IMG/VR virus record: IMGVR_UViG_3300037193_001806 | Location: 1 to 40,097 of that record | From: a virus | Direction: 5' to 3' (one strand) | Length of the DNA stretch: 40,097 bases | Shown: piece after piece, positions 15,517 through 23,776 of the stretch | Layout of the letters: every line of letters starts with the position of its first letter | Position numbering within the stretch: position 1 is the first letter of the stretch | Notes under the pieces: generated by a model | What the model was told of the DNA's origin: nothing | What the model saw: the letters and a program-made list of their open reading frames with translations, nothing else | The model's database searches: none | Program-made: the position numbers and the translations under genes

Positions 15517-16350
15517 TTACCTGCCGCGGGCCGCGATCTGCTCGCGCCTGCGCTTGATGAAAGCGTCCCCGGAGAGTTCTTTCAGCGCGGGCGTGGATGA
15601 GGCCTTTGGCTTGACTGCATTGAGAGGGGTCGGCGCTTTGCTGACCCCCTTGGCGTCCTGCTTCAGCTGGTCTTCCAGCTTGGCCAGGCGCCGCCCGAGT
15701 TGCGCAGGAGACAGGCCATTGAGTGCCGCAGCCTCTTCCGGGTTGTTGCCCAGGTGGTGCATCAGGCGGGCGGGGTCGTCGCACTCCAGCACGGCCTCGA
15801 GGAATGGCGTGGGTCGCCGTTCTCCATCCACCAGCCGAACCTCATCGCCGAGTGCGTCCATGGCCTCGCGGAAGCCATCCAGCTTGGCGCCGGCCTCGAA
15901 AGTCTTCTTGAGGCTGTTGGCGATGCTGGAGCTCCGCACCATGTCCCGGGCGCGCTCATTGGCAATGCGATCGATCTCTGCCTGCGAGAGCGCTTGAGGC
16001 TGCCGCTGCGCGGCCCTGTCGTCGCCCTGCGTTTCCCTGCCGCCCTCCAGCTGCTGCAGGCGCTCCCGAAGCTGTTGCACTTCGGTGCGGGCCAGTTCGG
16101 CCTCGCGTGCGCTGCCGCCGTTTCGTGCGGTCAGGTTTGCGATGCGCCGCTCCAGCTTGCGGATCGTCTTCTGCTCGGGGGTGAGCTTTTCGCCACCCTC
16201 CGCGCCCTGCGACTGATCGCCGGCCGGCTGCTGCTCATCGGTTTGCGGGCGAGCAAGGTCCGCGTGCTGCTGCTCAGGCACCGAAGTTTGGCCATCGCTG
16301 GCCGGGCCGGTCGGGGCGCCCTGGATCGTGGTGTCGGTAGAGGTGCTCAT
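15517..16350 (-). CDS. Capsid scaffolding protein
   Basis: A 277-residue, highly charged, Gln/Glu-rich helical protein (coiled coil at ~65-120: EQKTIRKLERRIANLTARNG) with a basic C-terminus (DAFIKRRREQIAARGR) like the coat-binding helix-turn-helix of scaffolds. It sits between portal and coat, the expected place, and would direct coat assembly and leave the procapsid. A 16-bp palindrome lies 39 nt before its start. Confidence 0.8.
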   Translation of the reverse strand: MSTSTDTTIQGAPTGPASDGQTSVPEQQHADLARPQTDEQQPAGDQSQGAEGGEKLTPEQKTIRKLERRIANLTARNGGSAREAELARTEVQQLRERLQQLEGGRETQGDDRAAQRQPQALSQAEIDRIANERARDMVRSSSIANSLKKTFEAGAKLDGFREAMDALGDEVRLVDGERRPTPFLEAVLECDDPARLMHHLGNNPEEAAALNGLSPAQLGRRLAKLEDQLKQDAKGVSKAPTPLNAVKPKASSTPALKELSGDAFIKRRREQIAARGR

Positions 16351-16389
16351 CGCGTCTCAGCATTGCCGCAAGCCCGGCAAGTGGCGCGT

Positions 16390-16405
16390 GTGAGTGTACG
16401 CTCAC
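16390..16405. promoter_or_regulatory. Late-operon 16-bp palindrome, copy 2
   Basis: GTGAGTGTACGCTCAC, with perfect GTGAG/CTCAC arms around a 6-bp spacer, in the 82-bp gap between portal and scaffold. On the minus strand TTGCGC and TACACT are 16 bp apart and overlap it, so it could control an internal late promoter. Confidence 0.55.
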
Positions 16406-16432
16406 TTTGATTGAGCGCAAGTGTTGGAGAGC

Positions 16433-18637
16433 CTACAGAGGCTGCGGCTCGGCGTCCTGCTGGGCCGGCTGGGCCTGCCCGCCGAGGGCCGCGACGAGCT
16501 GCGAAAGCAGCGCCTCCATGCTGTCCTGCCGCTGCAGCAGTGCCCGCAATGCCGCGCCCGTGTCGGCCGCCGCGGGCCCGGACTCCGGGGCGGACTGCTG
16601 CGCCGGCCGGCCCGGGTGCTGCTCGTCGGCCTGCAGCGTCTGCGTGGTGGGCATGAGCGATCCCGCGGCCTTGATCCGCTCCGTCTCGGCGCGGTACCGG
16701 TCCGTGTCCTCGTTCGCCTCGTCGGCCTCCATCTCGGCCGCCAGGCGCGCGGTCTCCAGCCTGCGGTCGGCCTTGAGGCGATCCAGCTCGGCCTGCAGGC
16801 GCTGCAGCTCGGGCTCCGCGGCATCCAGCATCTGGGCCATCTGCTGCATTTGGGCCTGCATCTGGCGCATCTGGGCCTGCGCGCGCGGCGGGATGTCCTC
16901 CTCGTCGTCGCCCTGGCCTTCGTTGGCGATGGCCTGCACCTCGGGCGGCGCCATGGCCAGCAGCATGCGCGAGTAGCGCTCCGCGTCCGGCCAGTCCTGC
17001 AGCTTCATCAGCGCCGGCAGCAGCACAGGTGACGCCTGTGGAGCCGCCTGCAGGGCCGCCGTGAGGCCCTCTGCCGCCTCGGCGCGCTGCGTGACGTAGT
17101 TCGCCCCCGGCTTCACGCGCACGTCGTAGGCGCCCACGCTGGGGTTGATCGCCACGACCCGCTTGCCGCGCTTGGCCACCGCCTGCGGCATCGACGGATC
17201 GATGGTCACCTGGCTCTGCTGGCCGTCCAGGCCCAGGATCTTGGCCACGCGCTTGGTGTCGTAGATCGTCGGGATCATGCCGACGATGATCCGCGCCACG
17301 TGCTCGATGCTGCGGCCCTGGTTGTCGGCGAAATGGTACGTGGCGGTCGCGCCCTGCTCCTTGCGCTCACGCTCCTGCCGGCCGCTGGTGGCGTTGGTGG
17401 GCGCGCCCAGGTTCGAGCGGAACATGCCAATGGCGCCCTCCATGTCGGCGATCGCCATCTGGCCGCCCTGGGCGAAGGCTGCTGGGTACTGGGGCGGGGC
17501 CAGGCGCTGTGGCGCTGGGATCTGCTTGCCCTCGCCGTCAAGGCTGTTGTACGGCAGGTACGCCGGCTGGCCGGTGTTGAGCTTGCGCCAGTGCTCATCG
17601 TGGCCTTCCACGGCCTCCATGGGCACCAGCACCGGCGCCTTGGGCTGCATGGCAACCGCCTCGATGCCGGCGCACCGCTCGTAGTTGTAGGCCCGCTGGC
17701 CGGCCATCAGCGGCCGCACCAGGCCGCACAGGTAGCGCTTGCCCTCAATCCACTGCTCATAGCCGATCACGGGCACCATGCCAATGTAGCGACCAGGAAA
17801 GTCGGTTTCCTCCAGCAGTTCGTCGCCGTTGAACGTGCACCACTTCACGGTGCGCTCCACGGCCTGGAACTCGCGCAGGATCTGCGGCGGATAGCCGATC
17901 CGGCCGGCGAGGGCGTAGTAGCCCTCCTCGTCCAGCGTCATCTCGCCCCCCTCCGGCCCCTCCACCACCACCATGTTGCGCTTCGTCTCGACCACGTACT
18001 GGTGCTCGCACACGCGCACAGCATCCTGCGTGACCCACGTGCCGTCGCCGCTCCCCTCCCAAGACTGCTTGCTGGCCTTGGGGTACTCGCGCTCGAACTG
18101 CTTGCGCGGCACCATGGTCTCCGCGAAGCCGTTGAGCGCATCACTGCCATCCGGCTCGGTGCCGTCGATGACGATGCTCAGAGGGTCGGCCACGCGGTCG
18201 ATGCAGATTTCCTGCTGGTTCGTCTCGGGGTCGATGACGCGCGGCACAGGGCGGATCCAGCCCACGCCGCAGCGCGCAGCGCCGTCCAGCGCGGTGTCGT
18301 AGGCGATCTGGGCCCGGCTGCGGTACTCAATGTGGCGGATCATGCCGTCGTACTGCTGGGCCACCAGCACGTCGCCCCGGCTGTCCACCGGCATCGTGTT
18401 GATGCCCGGCTTGTTCTTGCGGCCGTCGTTGACTACCTGCACGATGTACTGGTTCGTGCGGTCGAACGCCTCGCACAGGCGCCCCTGGCGGGCCGTCAGC
18501 GCCTCTTGGCTCCACTGCTGCGGACTGGCCGGGTTCGAGAACCTCAGGTCCTCCAGCATGCGCCGGTGATTCTCGCGCCACGCCTCTTTCGTGTCGGCGT
18601 AGGTCTCTTTCGCGCGCTGCAGCTGGTCTTGTGGCAT
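16433..18637 (-). CDS. Portal protein, P22 gp1 type
   Basis: A 734-residue portal. The N-terminal part (AWRENHRRMLEDLRFSNP, PQQWSQEAL) and the core (NKPGINTMPVDSRGDVLVAQ, YDTALDGAARCGVGWIRPVP, GYEQWIEGKRYLCGLVRPL) match the P22 portal family, slightly longer than P22's ~725 residues. The C-terminal ~150 residues are Gln-rich coiled coil, like the barrel that reaches into the P22 head. It forms the DNA entry ring for the terminase and the attachment site for gp4. Confidence 0.9.
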   Translation of the reverse strand: MPQDQLQRAKETYADTKEAWRENHRRMLEDLRFSNPASPQQWSQEALTARQGRLCEAFDRTNQYIVQVVNDGRKNKPGINTMPVDSRGDVLVAQQYDGMIRHIEYRSRAQIAYDTALDGAARCGVGWIRPVPRVIDPETNQQEICIDRVADPLSIVIDGTEPDGSDALNGFAETMVPRKQFEREYPKASKQSWEGSGDGTWVTQDAVRVCEHQYVVETKRNMVVVEGPEGGEMTLDEEGYYALAGRIGYPPQILREFQAVERTVKWCTFNGDELLEETDFPGRYIGMVPVIGYEQWIEGKRYLCGLVRPLMAGQRAYNYERCAGIEAVAMQPKAPVLVPMEAVEGHDEHWRKLNTGQPAYLPYNSLDGEGKQIPAPQRLAPPQYPAAFAQGGQMAIADMEGAIGMFRSNLGAPTNATSGRQERERKEQGATATYHFADNQGRSIEHVARIIVGMIPTIYDTKRVAKILGLDGQQSQVTIDPSMPQAVAKRGKRVVAINPSVGAYDVRVKPGANYVTQRAEAAEGLTAALQAAPQASPVLLPALMKLQDWPDAERYSRMLLAMAPPEVQAIANEGQGDDEEDIPPRAQAQMRQMQAQMQQMAQMLDAAEPELQRLQAELDRLKADRRLETARLAAEMEADEANEDTDRYRAETERIKAAGSLMPTTQTLQADEQHPGRPAQQSAPESGPAAADTGAALRALLQRQDSMEALLSQLVAALGGQAQPAQQDAEPQPL

Positions 18638-18647
18638 GGCGCGGCAT

Positions 18648-18663
18648 GTTAGCGCGCACTCAC
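18648..18663. promoter_or_regulatory. Late-operon 16-bp palindrome, copy 3, within a promoter-like sequence
   Basis: GTTAGCGCGCACTCAC, 10 nt upstream of the portal ATG and overlapping the stop codon of the gene before it. On the minus strand TTGCCC and TAACAT are separated by exactly 17 bp and flank or overlap this element, giving a reasonable sigma-70 promoter for the portal gene. Confidence 0.55.
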
Positions 18664-18938
18664 TTTCTGGGCAATGCTCCAGCCTTTTGAGCCTTGCTCA
18701 TGAGGGCGGACCACGCCGCATCTGCATCTGTATCCGTGCCCGCATCTCCAGGCGGGGCGTCAAAGCCAAACACCAGCGAGCCAATGCGGACCTGATACCA
18801 AAATACCCGCCGACGCTCCGTGATGTCGAAGGCGGATTGCCGGCACATTGGCCCAAACCTCCTGCTGTGCCGACCCCGCAGTTCGATCGGTAGGAATCCC
18901 TGCGAAATACCCGCGGTGCGCCAGTTGAGATCATCCAT
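18660..18938 (-). CDS. Small protein between terminase and portal, unknown
   Basis: A 92-residue protein (MDDLNWRTAGISQGFLPIE, then RRVFWYQVRIGSLVFGFDAP). It lies 14 bp after the large terminase stop. Mixed alpha/beta composition, no membrane segment, no recognised family. It ends inside palindrome copy 3. The start at 18938 is the first ATG after the terminase stop. Confidence 0.55.
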   Translation of the reverse strand: MDDLNWRTAGISQGFLPIELRGRHSRRFGPMCRQSAFDITERRRVFWYQVRIGSLVFGFDAPPGDAGTDTDADAAWSALMSKAQKAGALPRK

Positions 18939-18952
18939 GGCTGCATTCTGCG

Positions 18953-20455
18953 TCAGGCTGCCATCCAGCTGCCCGGGCGGTCGGCGGGTGGCAGGGTCTT
19001 CTTCTTGGCCACTGGCGCCACGTGCGTGAGGATCCACGAATCGGCCCGGTCTGGCGACTTGCCGACCCGCTTCTTGTATTCCTTCTTCGACTCCATGAGT
19101 AGCAGCCCATCCTTGTAGCTGTAGCGGTAGGAGGCGAGCTGCGATTTCAGCTCCGGGTCCACGGCAATGGAGCAGCCACCCACCTTCAGATACTCCAGCG
19201 CGGTCCGCCACATCTTGGCCTTGACGTTGTAATTGCGGTCGTCGGTGAGCCGAGCGCCCGTGTGCACGCCAACGACGACAGCCGCCCACTTCCCGCGCTT
19301 GAGCGTGTCGTAAGCGCTGACGCCCGGGCCGTCCAGCTCAATGGCAATCACCCCGATGATCTGGCCGGCGTCCTCAAACTGGCGGCACTGCTCTTCGACC
19401 ATCGCGGCCAACGCATGGCCATCTACGCCGCGCGCCGGGATGGGTTTCAGCGTCAGCAGTCCGCGGCGACAGGTGATGACGCTTTCGTCGTCGCCCATGT
19501 GGGCGGCATCGACGCCGATCATCCACGGGCCGTTGACCTCTACGTCGGCCGGGCCGAGCTGCTGCGCCCGCTCCACCAGCGCACCTGGAATCCAGGCATC
19601 GTTCGTGGAGGCGTTGTAGTCGATGTCGATTTCCTGTGCCCTGACAACCGGGTCCAGGGTCTCGCACTGCCTGGCGTACCACTCCGGCCCCTTGCGCGGG
19701 TCGTCTCGCCAATGGAACGTGAACACCTTGACCTTGCCGCCGTGCCGCTTGCGATAGAACGGATTGCCGTTCCCGTTCGGGGTGGACACGTCGATCTTGC
19801 AGTTCGAGGTCTGCGACAGGGCGGCATCGATGGATTCCGGGTGCTCGTAGAAGGCGCTTTCGTCCTTGAAGTAGATGCTCGTGCGGTTGCCGCGCCCGAT
19901 GTTGTCGCCCGACTCGCCGACGATGGCGGCGCCGTTCTCCGGGTTCACGATGGACATGAACGGAGCATGCTTCTTCTGCGTGTAGCCGGCCGGCCTGAAC
20001 TCGGCGGGCAGAAGCGCAATGAACTGCCGCGCCTTCCAGAAGAGCGACTTCGGGTCGTTCAGGTCATCGACGTATTCCTCCTTGCGCGAGCCGAACCCGA
20101 CCACAGTGCCGGGGTGGAAGATCCACATCCAGACCGCGAAGGCCACGCACAGCCACGACACGCCCATGTCGCGGGACTTCTCGGCCAGGCCATCCTCGCG
20201 GCCGCGCCACAGCTCCAGCAGCCAAACGATGAATTCGGCCTGCTTCTGGAACAGCAGGAACGGCATCGTGGTGGGCAGGCCCACCTCCGCGTTTCTGGGG
20301 TCAAACGTCATGCCCCAGTCGTTGATGAACTCGACTGGGTGCTCGCGGTAGAACTCGCGCAGGCCGGGCAACACCTCCGGATCGGCGCGGATGCGACCCA
20401 GGCGCTCGGCACGCTCCCGATAGGCGGCCTCGTAGTCCGGCGCCCAGTCAGCCAT
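18953..20455 (-). CDS. terL: Terminase large subunit
   Basis: A 500-residue DNA-packaging motor. The ATPase has a Walker-A variant in LAEKSRDMGVSWL (~92-104) and Walker B plus catalytic Glu in SIYFKDESAFYE (~190-201). The C-terminal RNase-H-like nuclease shows MIGVDAAHMGDDES (~300) and SPDRADSW (~474) as acidic metal ligands. It pumps DNA into the procapsid and cuts the concatemer. It overlaps the small-subunit gene by 8 bp. P22-like gene content favours headful packaging. Confidence 0.92.
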   Translation of the reverse strand: MADWAPDYEAAYRERAERLGRIRADPEVLPGLREFYREHPVEFINDWGMTFDPRNAEVGLPTTMPFLLFQKQAEFIVWLLELWRGREDGLAEKSRDMGVSWLCVAFAVWMWIFHPGTVVGFGSRKEEYVDDLNDPKSLFWKARQFIALLPAEFRPAGYTQKKHAPFMSIVNPENGAAIVGESGDNIGRGNRTSIYFKDESAFYEHPESIDAALSQTSNCKIDVSTPNGNGNPFYRKRHGGKVKVFTFHWRDDPRKGPEWYARQCETLDPVVRAQEIDIDYNASTNDAWIPGALVERAQQLGPADVEVNGPWMIGVDAAHMGDDESVITCRRGLLTLKPIPARGVDGHALAAMVEEQCRQFEDAGQIIGVIAIELDGPGVSAYDTLKRGKWAAVVVGVHTGARLTDDRNYNVKAKMWRTALEYLKVGGCSIAVDPELKSQLASYRYSYKDGLLLMESKKEYKKRVGKSPDRADSWILTHVAPVAKKKTLPPADRPGSWMAA

Positions 20456-20915
20456 GGCCCAGCATGCGCTTGTAGGCCTCCTCGGCGGTGAGTGTCACGG
20501 TGCTCTCGCTGCGGATCGGGGGCGCGCCTGCGTCGCCGCCCAGCGCGTGCTCGTGTCGGTCGCGCCATTCGCCCGACTGCCGGTTCTTCAGCCAAAAGAT
20601 GCACGCCGTCGTGTCGGGTGGGTGGTGCTTGCGCAGCTGCGTCTTCACCACGCGGCCCTTCACGACCCGGATGTCCACGTCGTCGTGCTCGTAGCCGATG
20701 GCGCGCTGGTACAGGCTGCGCACCACGCGCTCATCCGCGGCCACCTTGGCGTCTTTCAGCGCCTTGGCGAAGCCGGGCTGCTGCAGCTTCCACAGGTGGA
20801 ACGTGCTCACCACCACGCCGAAGAAGCTGGCCATCTCGGCATCGGTGGCGCCGAGCTTGCAGAGCTTCTTGGCTTGGTCGGTGAACTCGGGTTTGAACTT
20901 GGTGGGGCGGGCCAT
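20448..20915 (-). CDS. terS: Terminase small subunit
   Basis: A 155-residue protein with an N-terminal helix-turn-helix (QAKKLCKLGATDAEMASFFG, VVVSTFHLWKLQQPGFAKAL), an oligomerisation region (ALKDAKVAADERVVRSLYQR) and the RKHHPPDTTACIFWLKNR motif common in small terminases. It would recognise the packaging start site and recruit the large subunit. The pac site, often within this gene, cannot be read directly. Confidence 0.88.
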   Translation of the reverse strand: MARPTKFKPEFTDQAKKLCKLGATDAEMASFFGVVVSTFHLWKLQQPGFAKALKDAKVAADERVVRSLYQRAIGYEHDDVDIRVVKGRVVKTQLRKHHPPDTTACIFWLKNRQSGEWRDRHEHALGGDAGAPPIRSESTVTLTAEEAYKRMLGHG

Positions 20916-20925
20916 GGTGAGATTC

Positions 20926-21294
20926 TCAGGGCAGGCGACGGATGTGCCGCTTGGGCGGGACCCACGGCTTGCGCACGTAGATGCGGCCGGCGACGTGGGC
21001 GTACCACATGGACCCGGGCCTGCAGTACCGCTTTGCCCAGTAGATGCCGAGCAGGCTGAACACGTGGAACGACTCTCGGTCGCCGGGCCGCCACGCCGCC
21101 CGCAGGTACACCACCGTGTACGCCACCGACAGCACGAACAGCCCCCAGGCCTGCGCCTGCCACGCGAACAGCAACCATGCCGGCTGCCCGCACAGGCCCA
21201 CCACGGGCGCCCAGCGCCTGGCGCGTTCGCTGCGGCCGGTGGCCATCCAGAGGGCCGAGAGGCCGAAGAGGGCGAGTGCGAGTTGCAGCAGCAT
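20926..21294 (-). CDS. Membrane protein, unknown
   Basis: A 122-residue protein with about three hydrophobic helices (LLQLALALFGLSALWMA, VVGLCGQPAWLLFAWQ, WGLFVLSVAYTVVYLRA) and a basic C-terminal tail (VRKPWVPPKRHIRRLP). It starts 2 bp after the preceding stop and lies just before the small terminase. It might be an extra holin-like or superinfection-related protein, but nothing specific supports either. Confidence 0.65.
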   Translation of the reverse strand: MLLQLALALFGLSALWMATGRSERARRWAPVVGLCGQPAWLLFAWQAQAWGLFVLSVAYTVVYLRAAWRPGDRESFHVFSLLGIYWAKRYCRPGSMWYAHVAGRIYVRKPWVPPKRHIRRLP

Positions 21295-21296
21295 GG

Positions 21297-21722
21297 TCAG
21301 GCGCGACAAGGCCCGAGCCCGCACTCGGCACAGGTCCGCGGGTAGGCCGCGCCAGCGGCTTGCAGCTTCTTCGTGCACCGCGCAAAGTCGTTCGCAGCCG
21401 GCTGCGCCTGCTTGGCCGCCTGACCGGTCTGGTAGGGCATCCACTGCGCGTAGGCCGTGCCGGGCGGGGGCGGCGCGTCACCCTCCTGCACCAACGGCAC
21501 ATAGCGCCGCGCATGCAGGAGGCCGGCGTGGTCGGCTACGGTGAGGTTCACGCGCCTTTCGTCGTGCACGTAGCAGATGCCTGCGTCGCAGGGCTGGCTG
21601 CGATCCTGCGCGCCAAGGACCCCCTCCTCTCCCTTGGTAAGCCTCTCGGCCTCGGCATACTCCAGCTCGCTCGGCCAGTACCAGACGCGCCGGCCGATGG
21701 TGGGTTTGATGATGATGGTCAT
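21297..21722 (-). CDS. Phage protein with C-terminal Cys motif
   Basis: A 141-residue protein. The N-terminal half (IGRRVWYWPSELEYAEAER, CYVHDERRVNLTVADHAG) and AQWMPYQTGQAAKQ form a beta-barrel-like module widespread in phages of high-GC proteobacteria. The C-terminus carries RTCAECGLGPC, a possible zinc site. Function unknown; it is typically found in the early-right operon before the terminase genes. Confidence 0.72.
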   Translation of the reverse strand: MTIIIKPTIGRRVWYWPSELEYAEAERLTKGEEGVLGAQDRSQPCDAGICYVHDERRVNLTVADHAGLLHARRYVPLVQEGDAPPPPGTAYAQWMPYQTGQAAKQAQPAANDFARCTKKLQAAGAAYPRTCAECGLGPCRA

Positions 21723-21774
21723 TCTTTCCTTCCGTTGTCGCCCCGACTCGCAGCGCGGGGCGGATGCTGGTCAA

Positions 21775-22059
21775 TCAGTGTTTCGGCCCGTCGAGCGGCG
21801 CACCGGGCGCCACGCCATGCACGCCCTCAATCGCAATGCCCGGCATCGCCTCGTTCAGAGCCTGCCGCGTCACGGCCTGGGCCAGTGCGATGAACGCCGC
21901 CTGCACGTCGGTGCTGGCCTCGTAGGGCGGCGTGGGGATGGTGGCCAGCACCATCCAGCCTTCCGGCATCCTGAGCCCGGCTCGCGTCCACCCGTCATCA
22001 AAGGATCTGACCTCGACGCGCAGCGCCAGCTTGCCGTCCTTCGTTGGTTCAAAGCTCAT
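21775..22059 (-). CDS. Small early protein, unknown
   Basis: A 94-residue protein (GKLALRVEVRSFDDGWTRAG, GWMVLATIPTPPYEASTDVQ) with mixed beta/alpha composition, no Cys cluster and no membrane segment. It starts at an ATGA overlap with the RusA gene, so it is probably co-translated with it. No family recognised. Confidence 0.65.
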   Translation of the reverse strand: MSFEPTKDGKLALRVEVRSFDDGWTRAGLRMPEGWMVLATIPTPPYEASTDVQAAFIALAQAVTRQALNEAMPGIAIEGVHGVAPGAPLDGPKH

Positions 22060-22517
22060 GCCGCAATCTCCATCTGCTGCACCGCCTTCGCCGGCACAGG
22101 CTCCTCAACAGACCACACCTCGACCCGCACGCAGGGCGTGGCCGAGTAGCGCTTGCGCACGCGCACGTCCACCGCCAGCACGTCGTCGCGCCACACCACG
22201 CCGTTCATGCCGTCGAACACGGCCTTCACCACGTTGTCGGCATCGGGCTTTGCGGTGGGCATCACTTCGCCAGCAAGCGCCGCGCGCTGCTTCTTGGCCG
22301 ACCAACTCGCCGGCACCTGGCAGTCGATGAAGACGTTGCACGCGGCGGCCACTTCGAGCGGGGGTCGGCCGGCCATGGCGGCCTGGGCTGCGTGAGCGAT
22401 GAGCCCTTCGTAGGCGACCGTCTTCTCCGGCGTGAACATGCGCGCGTGGCCACCGATCTTGCCGACGCGAGGCCGGCCCTTGCCTTGCGGCTGGCCTGGG
22501 ATGGTGAAGCGGATCAT
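22056..22517 (-). CDS. rusA: RusA-family Holliday junction resolvase
   Basis: A 153-residue endonuclease. The N-terminus (RFTIPGQPQGKGRPRVGK) and the acidic active-site region PDADNVVKAVFDGMNGVVW-RDD (~100-122) are hallmarks of RusA. As a dimer it cuts four-way junctions, resolving recombination or replication intermediates before packaging. It overlaps both neighbours as ATGA within the replication operon. Confidence 0.92.
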   Translation of the reverse strand: MIRFTIPGQPQGKGRPRVGKIGGHARMFTPEKTVAYEGLIAHAAQAAMAGRPPLEVAAACNVFIDCQVPASWSAKKQRAALAGEVMPTAKPDADNVVKAVFDGMNGVVWRDDVLAVDVRVRKRYSATPCVRVEVWSVEEPVPAKAVQQMEIAA

Positions 22518-22630
22518 TGCGCCCACCTCGCCACCAGGTGCCCGACACCGAGCAGCAGCAGGATCGTCGAGATCCACAACAGCATCACCACGACTGCCGC
22601 AGTGGCCCACCTCTTTGTGCTCGGCCTCAT
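22514..22630 (-). CDS. Single-pass membrane micro-protein
   Basis: 38 residues: a basic N-terminus (MRPSTKRW), one hydrophobic helix (AAVVVMLLWISTILLLLGVG) and a short tail. ATGA overlaps on both ends show it is tiled into the operon, which supports real translation despite its size. Role unknown. Confidence 0.65.
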   Translation of the reverse strand: MRPSTKRWATAAVVVMLLWISTILLLLGVGHLVARWAQ

Positions 22631-22878
22631 GCCCCCGGCCCCTGCTGCCGCTCGATCATCCGGCGCGCCGCCTCCGCAGCCTCCTGCGGCACCTCCACGC
22701 TGCGGCACTGTGCGTCGACCATCGGCCGCGCGTAGCCGCGGCGCTGCAGCTCGGCGCGGTGCATGACCAGCGCGACCCCGCAGGCCTGGGCGTTGAGGAA
22801 TGGGCCCTGGTGGCCCACCTGCAGTTGCCCGTCTGGCGAGTAGGCCAGGACGATCAAGGCGAAAAGTTGTGCGTTCAT
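22627..22878 (-). CDS. Small protein with N-terminal signal/anchor
   Basis: 83 residues. A short hydrophobic start (NAQLFALIVLAYS) is followed by GPFLNAQACGVALVMHRAEL and a helical C-terminus with a second Cys (VDAQCRSVEV). The two Cys could form a disulfide if the protein is exported. ATGA overlaps on both sides. No family recognised. Confidence 0.65.
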   Translation of the reverse strand: MNAQLFALIVLAYSPDGQLQVGHQGPFLNAQACGVALVMHRAELQRRGYARPMVDAQCRSVEVPQEAAEAARRMIERQQGPGA

Positions 22879-23288
22879 GCGGTGGCGGCTCCGGTCGTGG
22901 TGGCGTGGGTGATGGGTCGGGGATAGGCAGATTCGTCGCGGGTCCCCGGACTGGCCGCGAAATGTCCCCCGTTGCTCTGCGCGCCTGGGTGTGCCGGTGA
23001 ATCGCCGGCGGCTGACGCAGCGGGCCCCATCTGCCATGGGGTGATGTGATCGTGTTGGGTGGTGACGGGCATGCCGTCGTGGCCGGGCTCGCACAGCCGC
23101 TCGGCGGGCTCGCGCCGGTCCTCGGCGTGGTAGTGCTGGCAGTGGTCGCGCTTGGCGCACCAGCCGCCCATGCAGGCCTGTGGCTTGGGGGATCCGAAAA
23201 CGCCCCTGTGGCGCTGCATCGGGCACTGGCTGCTGCGATGCCCCTCGCGGCCGCAGAGCACGCAGGTGAGGCGTTCGGCGGGGGTCAT
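22875..23288 (-). CDS. Zinc-knuckle (CCHC) phage protein
   Basis: A 137-residue protein whose N-terminus holds a textbook CCHC knuckle, CVLCGREGHRSSQC (C-x2-C-x4-H-x4-C), followed by a second Cys/His cluster (CMGGWCAKRDHCQHYH, then C). The C-terminal ~60 residues are low complexity. The knuckle suggests single-stranded nucleic-acid binding. The gene is in the replication operon between the P-like gene and the micro-protein genes. The tail beyond ~90 looks poorly conserved. Confidence 0.7.
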   Translation of the reverse strand: MTPAERLTCVLCGREGHRSSQCPMQRHRGVFGSPKPQACMGGWCAKRDHCQHYHAEDRREPAERLCEPGHDGMPVTTQHDHITPWQMGPAASAAGDSPAHPGAQSNGGHFAASPGTRDESAYPRPITHATTTGAATA

Positions 23289-23776
23289 TGGGCGTCTCCC
23301 GGCGCCGCCAGCTGGGCCTTGAGCGCCTCGCGGTAGGCAGTCCGTGCGTAGTGCCCCAGCCTCTCTCCGCCATCCTCGCGGGCCTTGAGGCGCCATGCCC
23401 AGGCCCGAGGGTCGGAGTGCGTGGCCTGCTCGCGCAGCGGCTGCAGGGCGGCCCTGACGCGCTCCGGGTCCGCCTTCGGCGCAGGCAGTGCCGGCACCGG
23501 CCGGTCAGGCCGCTGGGCGCACAGCGCCGCGAACTGCGGCAGCGTGGGGGGCAGTGGCGGCAGGTTCTCCAGGCCGTGCCGGATCGCATCCGGGTTGGCC
23601 GCGAAGGGCCCCAGGGTGCGTGCCCAGTGACCCCGCATGAACGCGGCATGCGCCTCGGCGTTCTCGCCCTCCGGGCATGCCCAGGCGCGATCGAACGCGC
23701 TGCCGTAGGTGGCCCGCATCGTCGCGAAGATGCGCGCGATCCAGGCGTCAGGGAGCGATGGTGCGGGACTCGACAT
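23285..23776 (-). CDS. Phage replication protein P-like (helicase loader partner)
   Basis: A 163-residue protein beginning WIARIFATMRATYGSAFDRA, with a later LPPLPPTLPQFAALC motif. This combination is characteristic of P-type replication proteins that follow the O-like initiator and recruit the host DnaB helicase. It overlaps the initiator gene by 29 bp in another frame, as is common for O/P pairs. No ATPase motifs are present, so it is not a DnaC-type AAA+ loader. Confidence 0.75.
   Translation of the reverse strand: MSSPAPSLPDAWIARIFATMRATYGSAFDRAWACPEGENAEAHAAFMRGHWARTLGPFAANPDAIRHGLENLPPLPPTLPQFAALCAQRPDRPVPALPAPKADPERVRAALQPLREQATHSDPRAWAWRLKAREDGGERLGHYARTAYREALKAQLAAPGDAQ

Noticed and set aside
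17300-18652. 450-codon plus-strand open frame opposite the portal gene
   Set aside because: Antisense shadow of a GC-rich portal gene; repeated Leu/Ala/His/Val without domain features.
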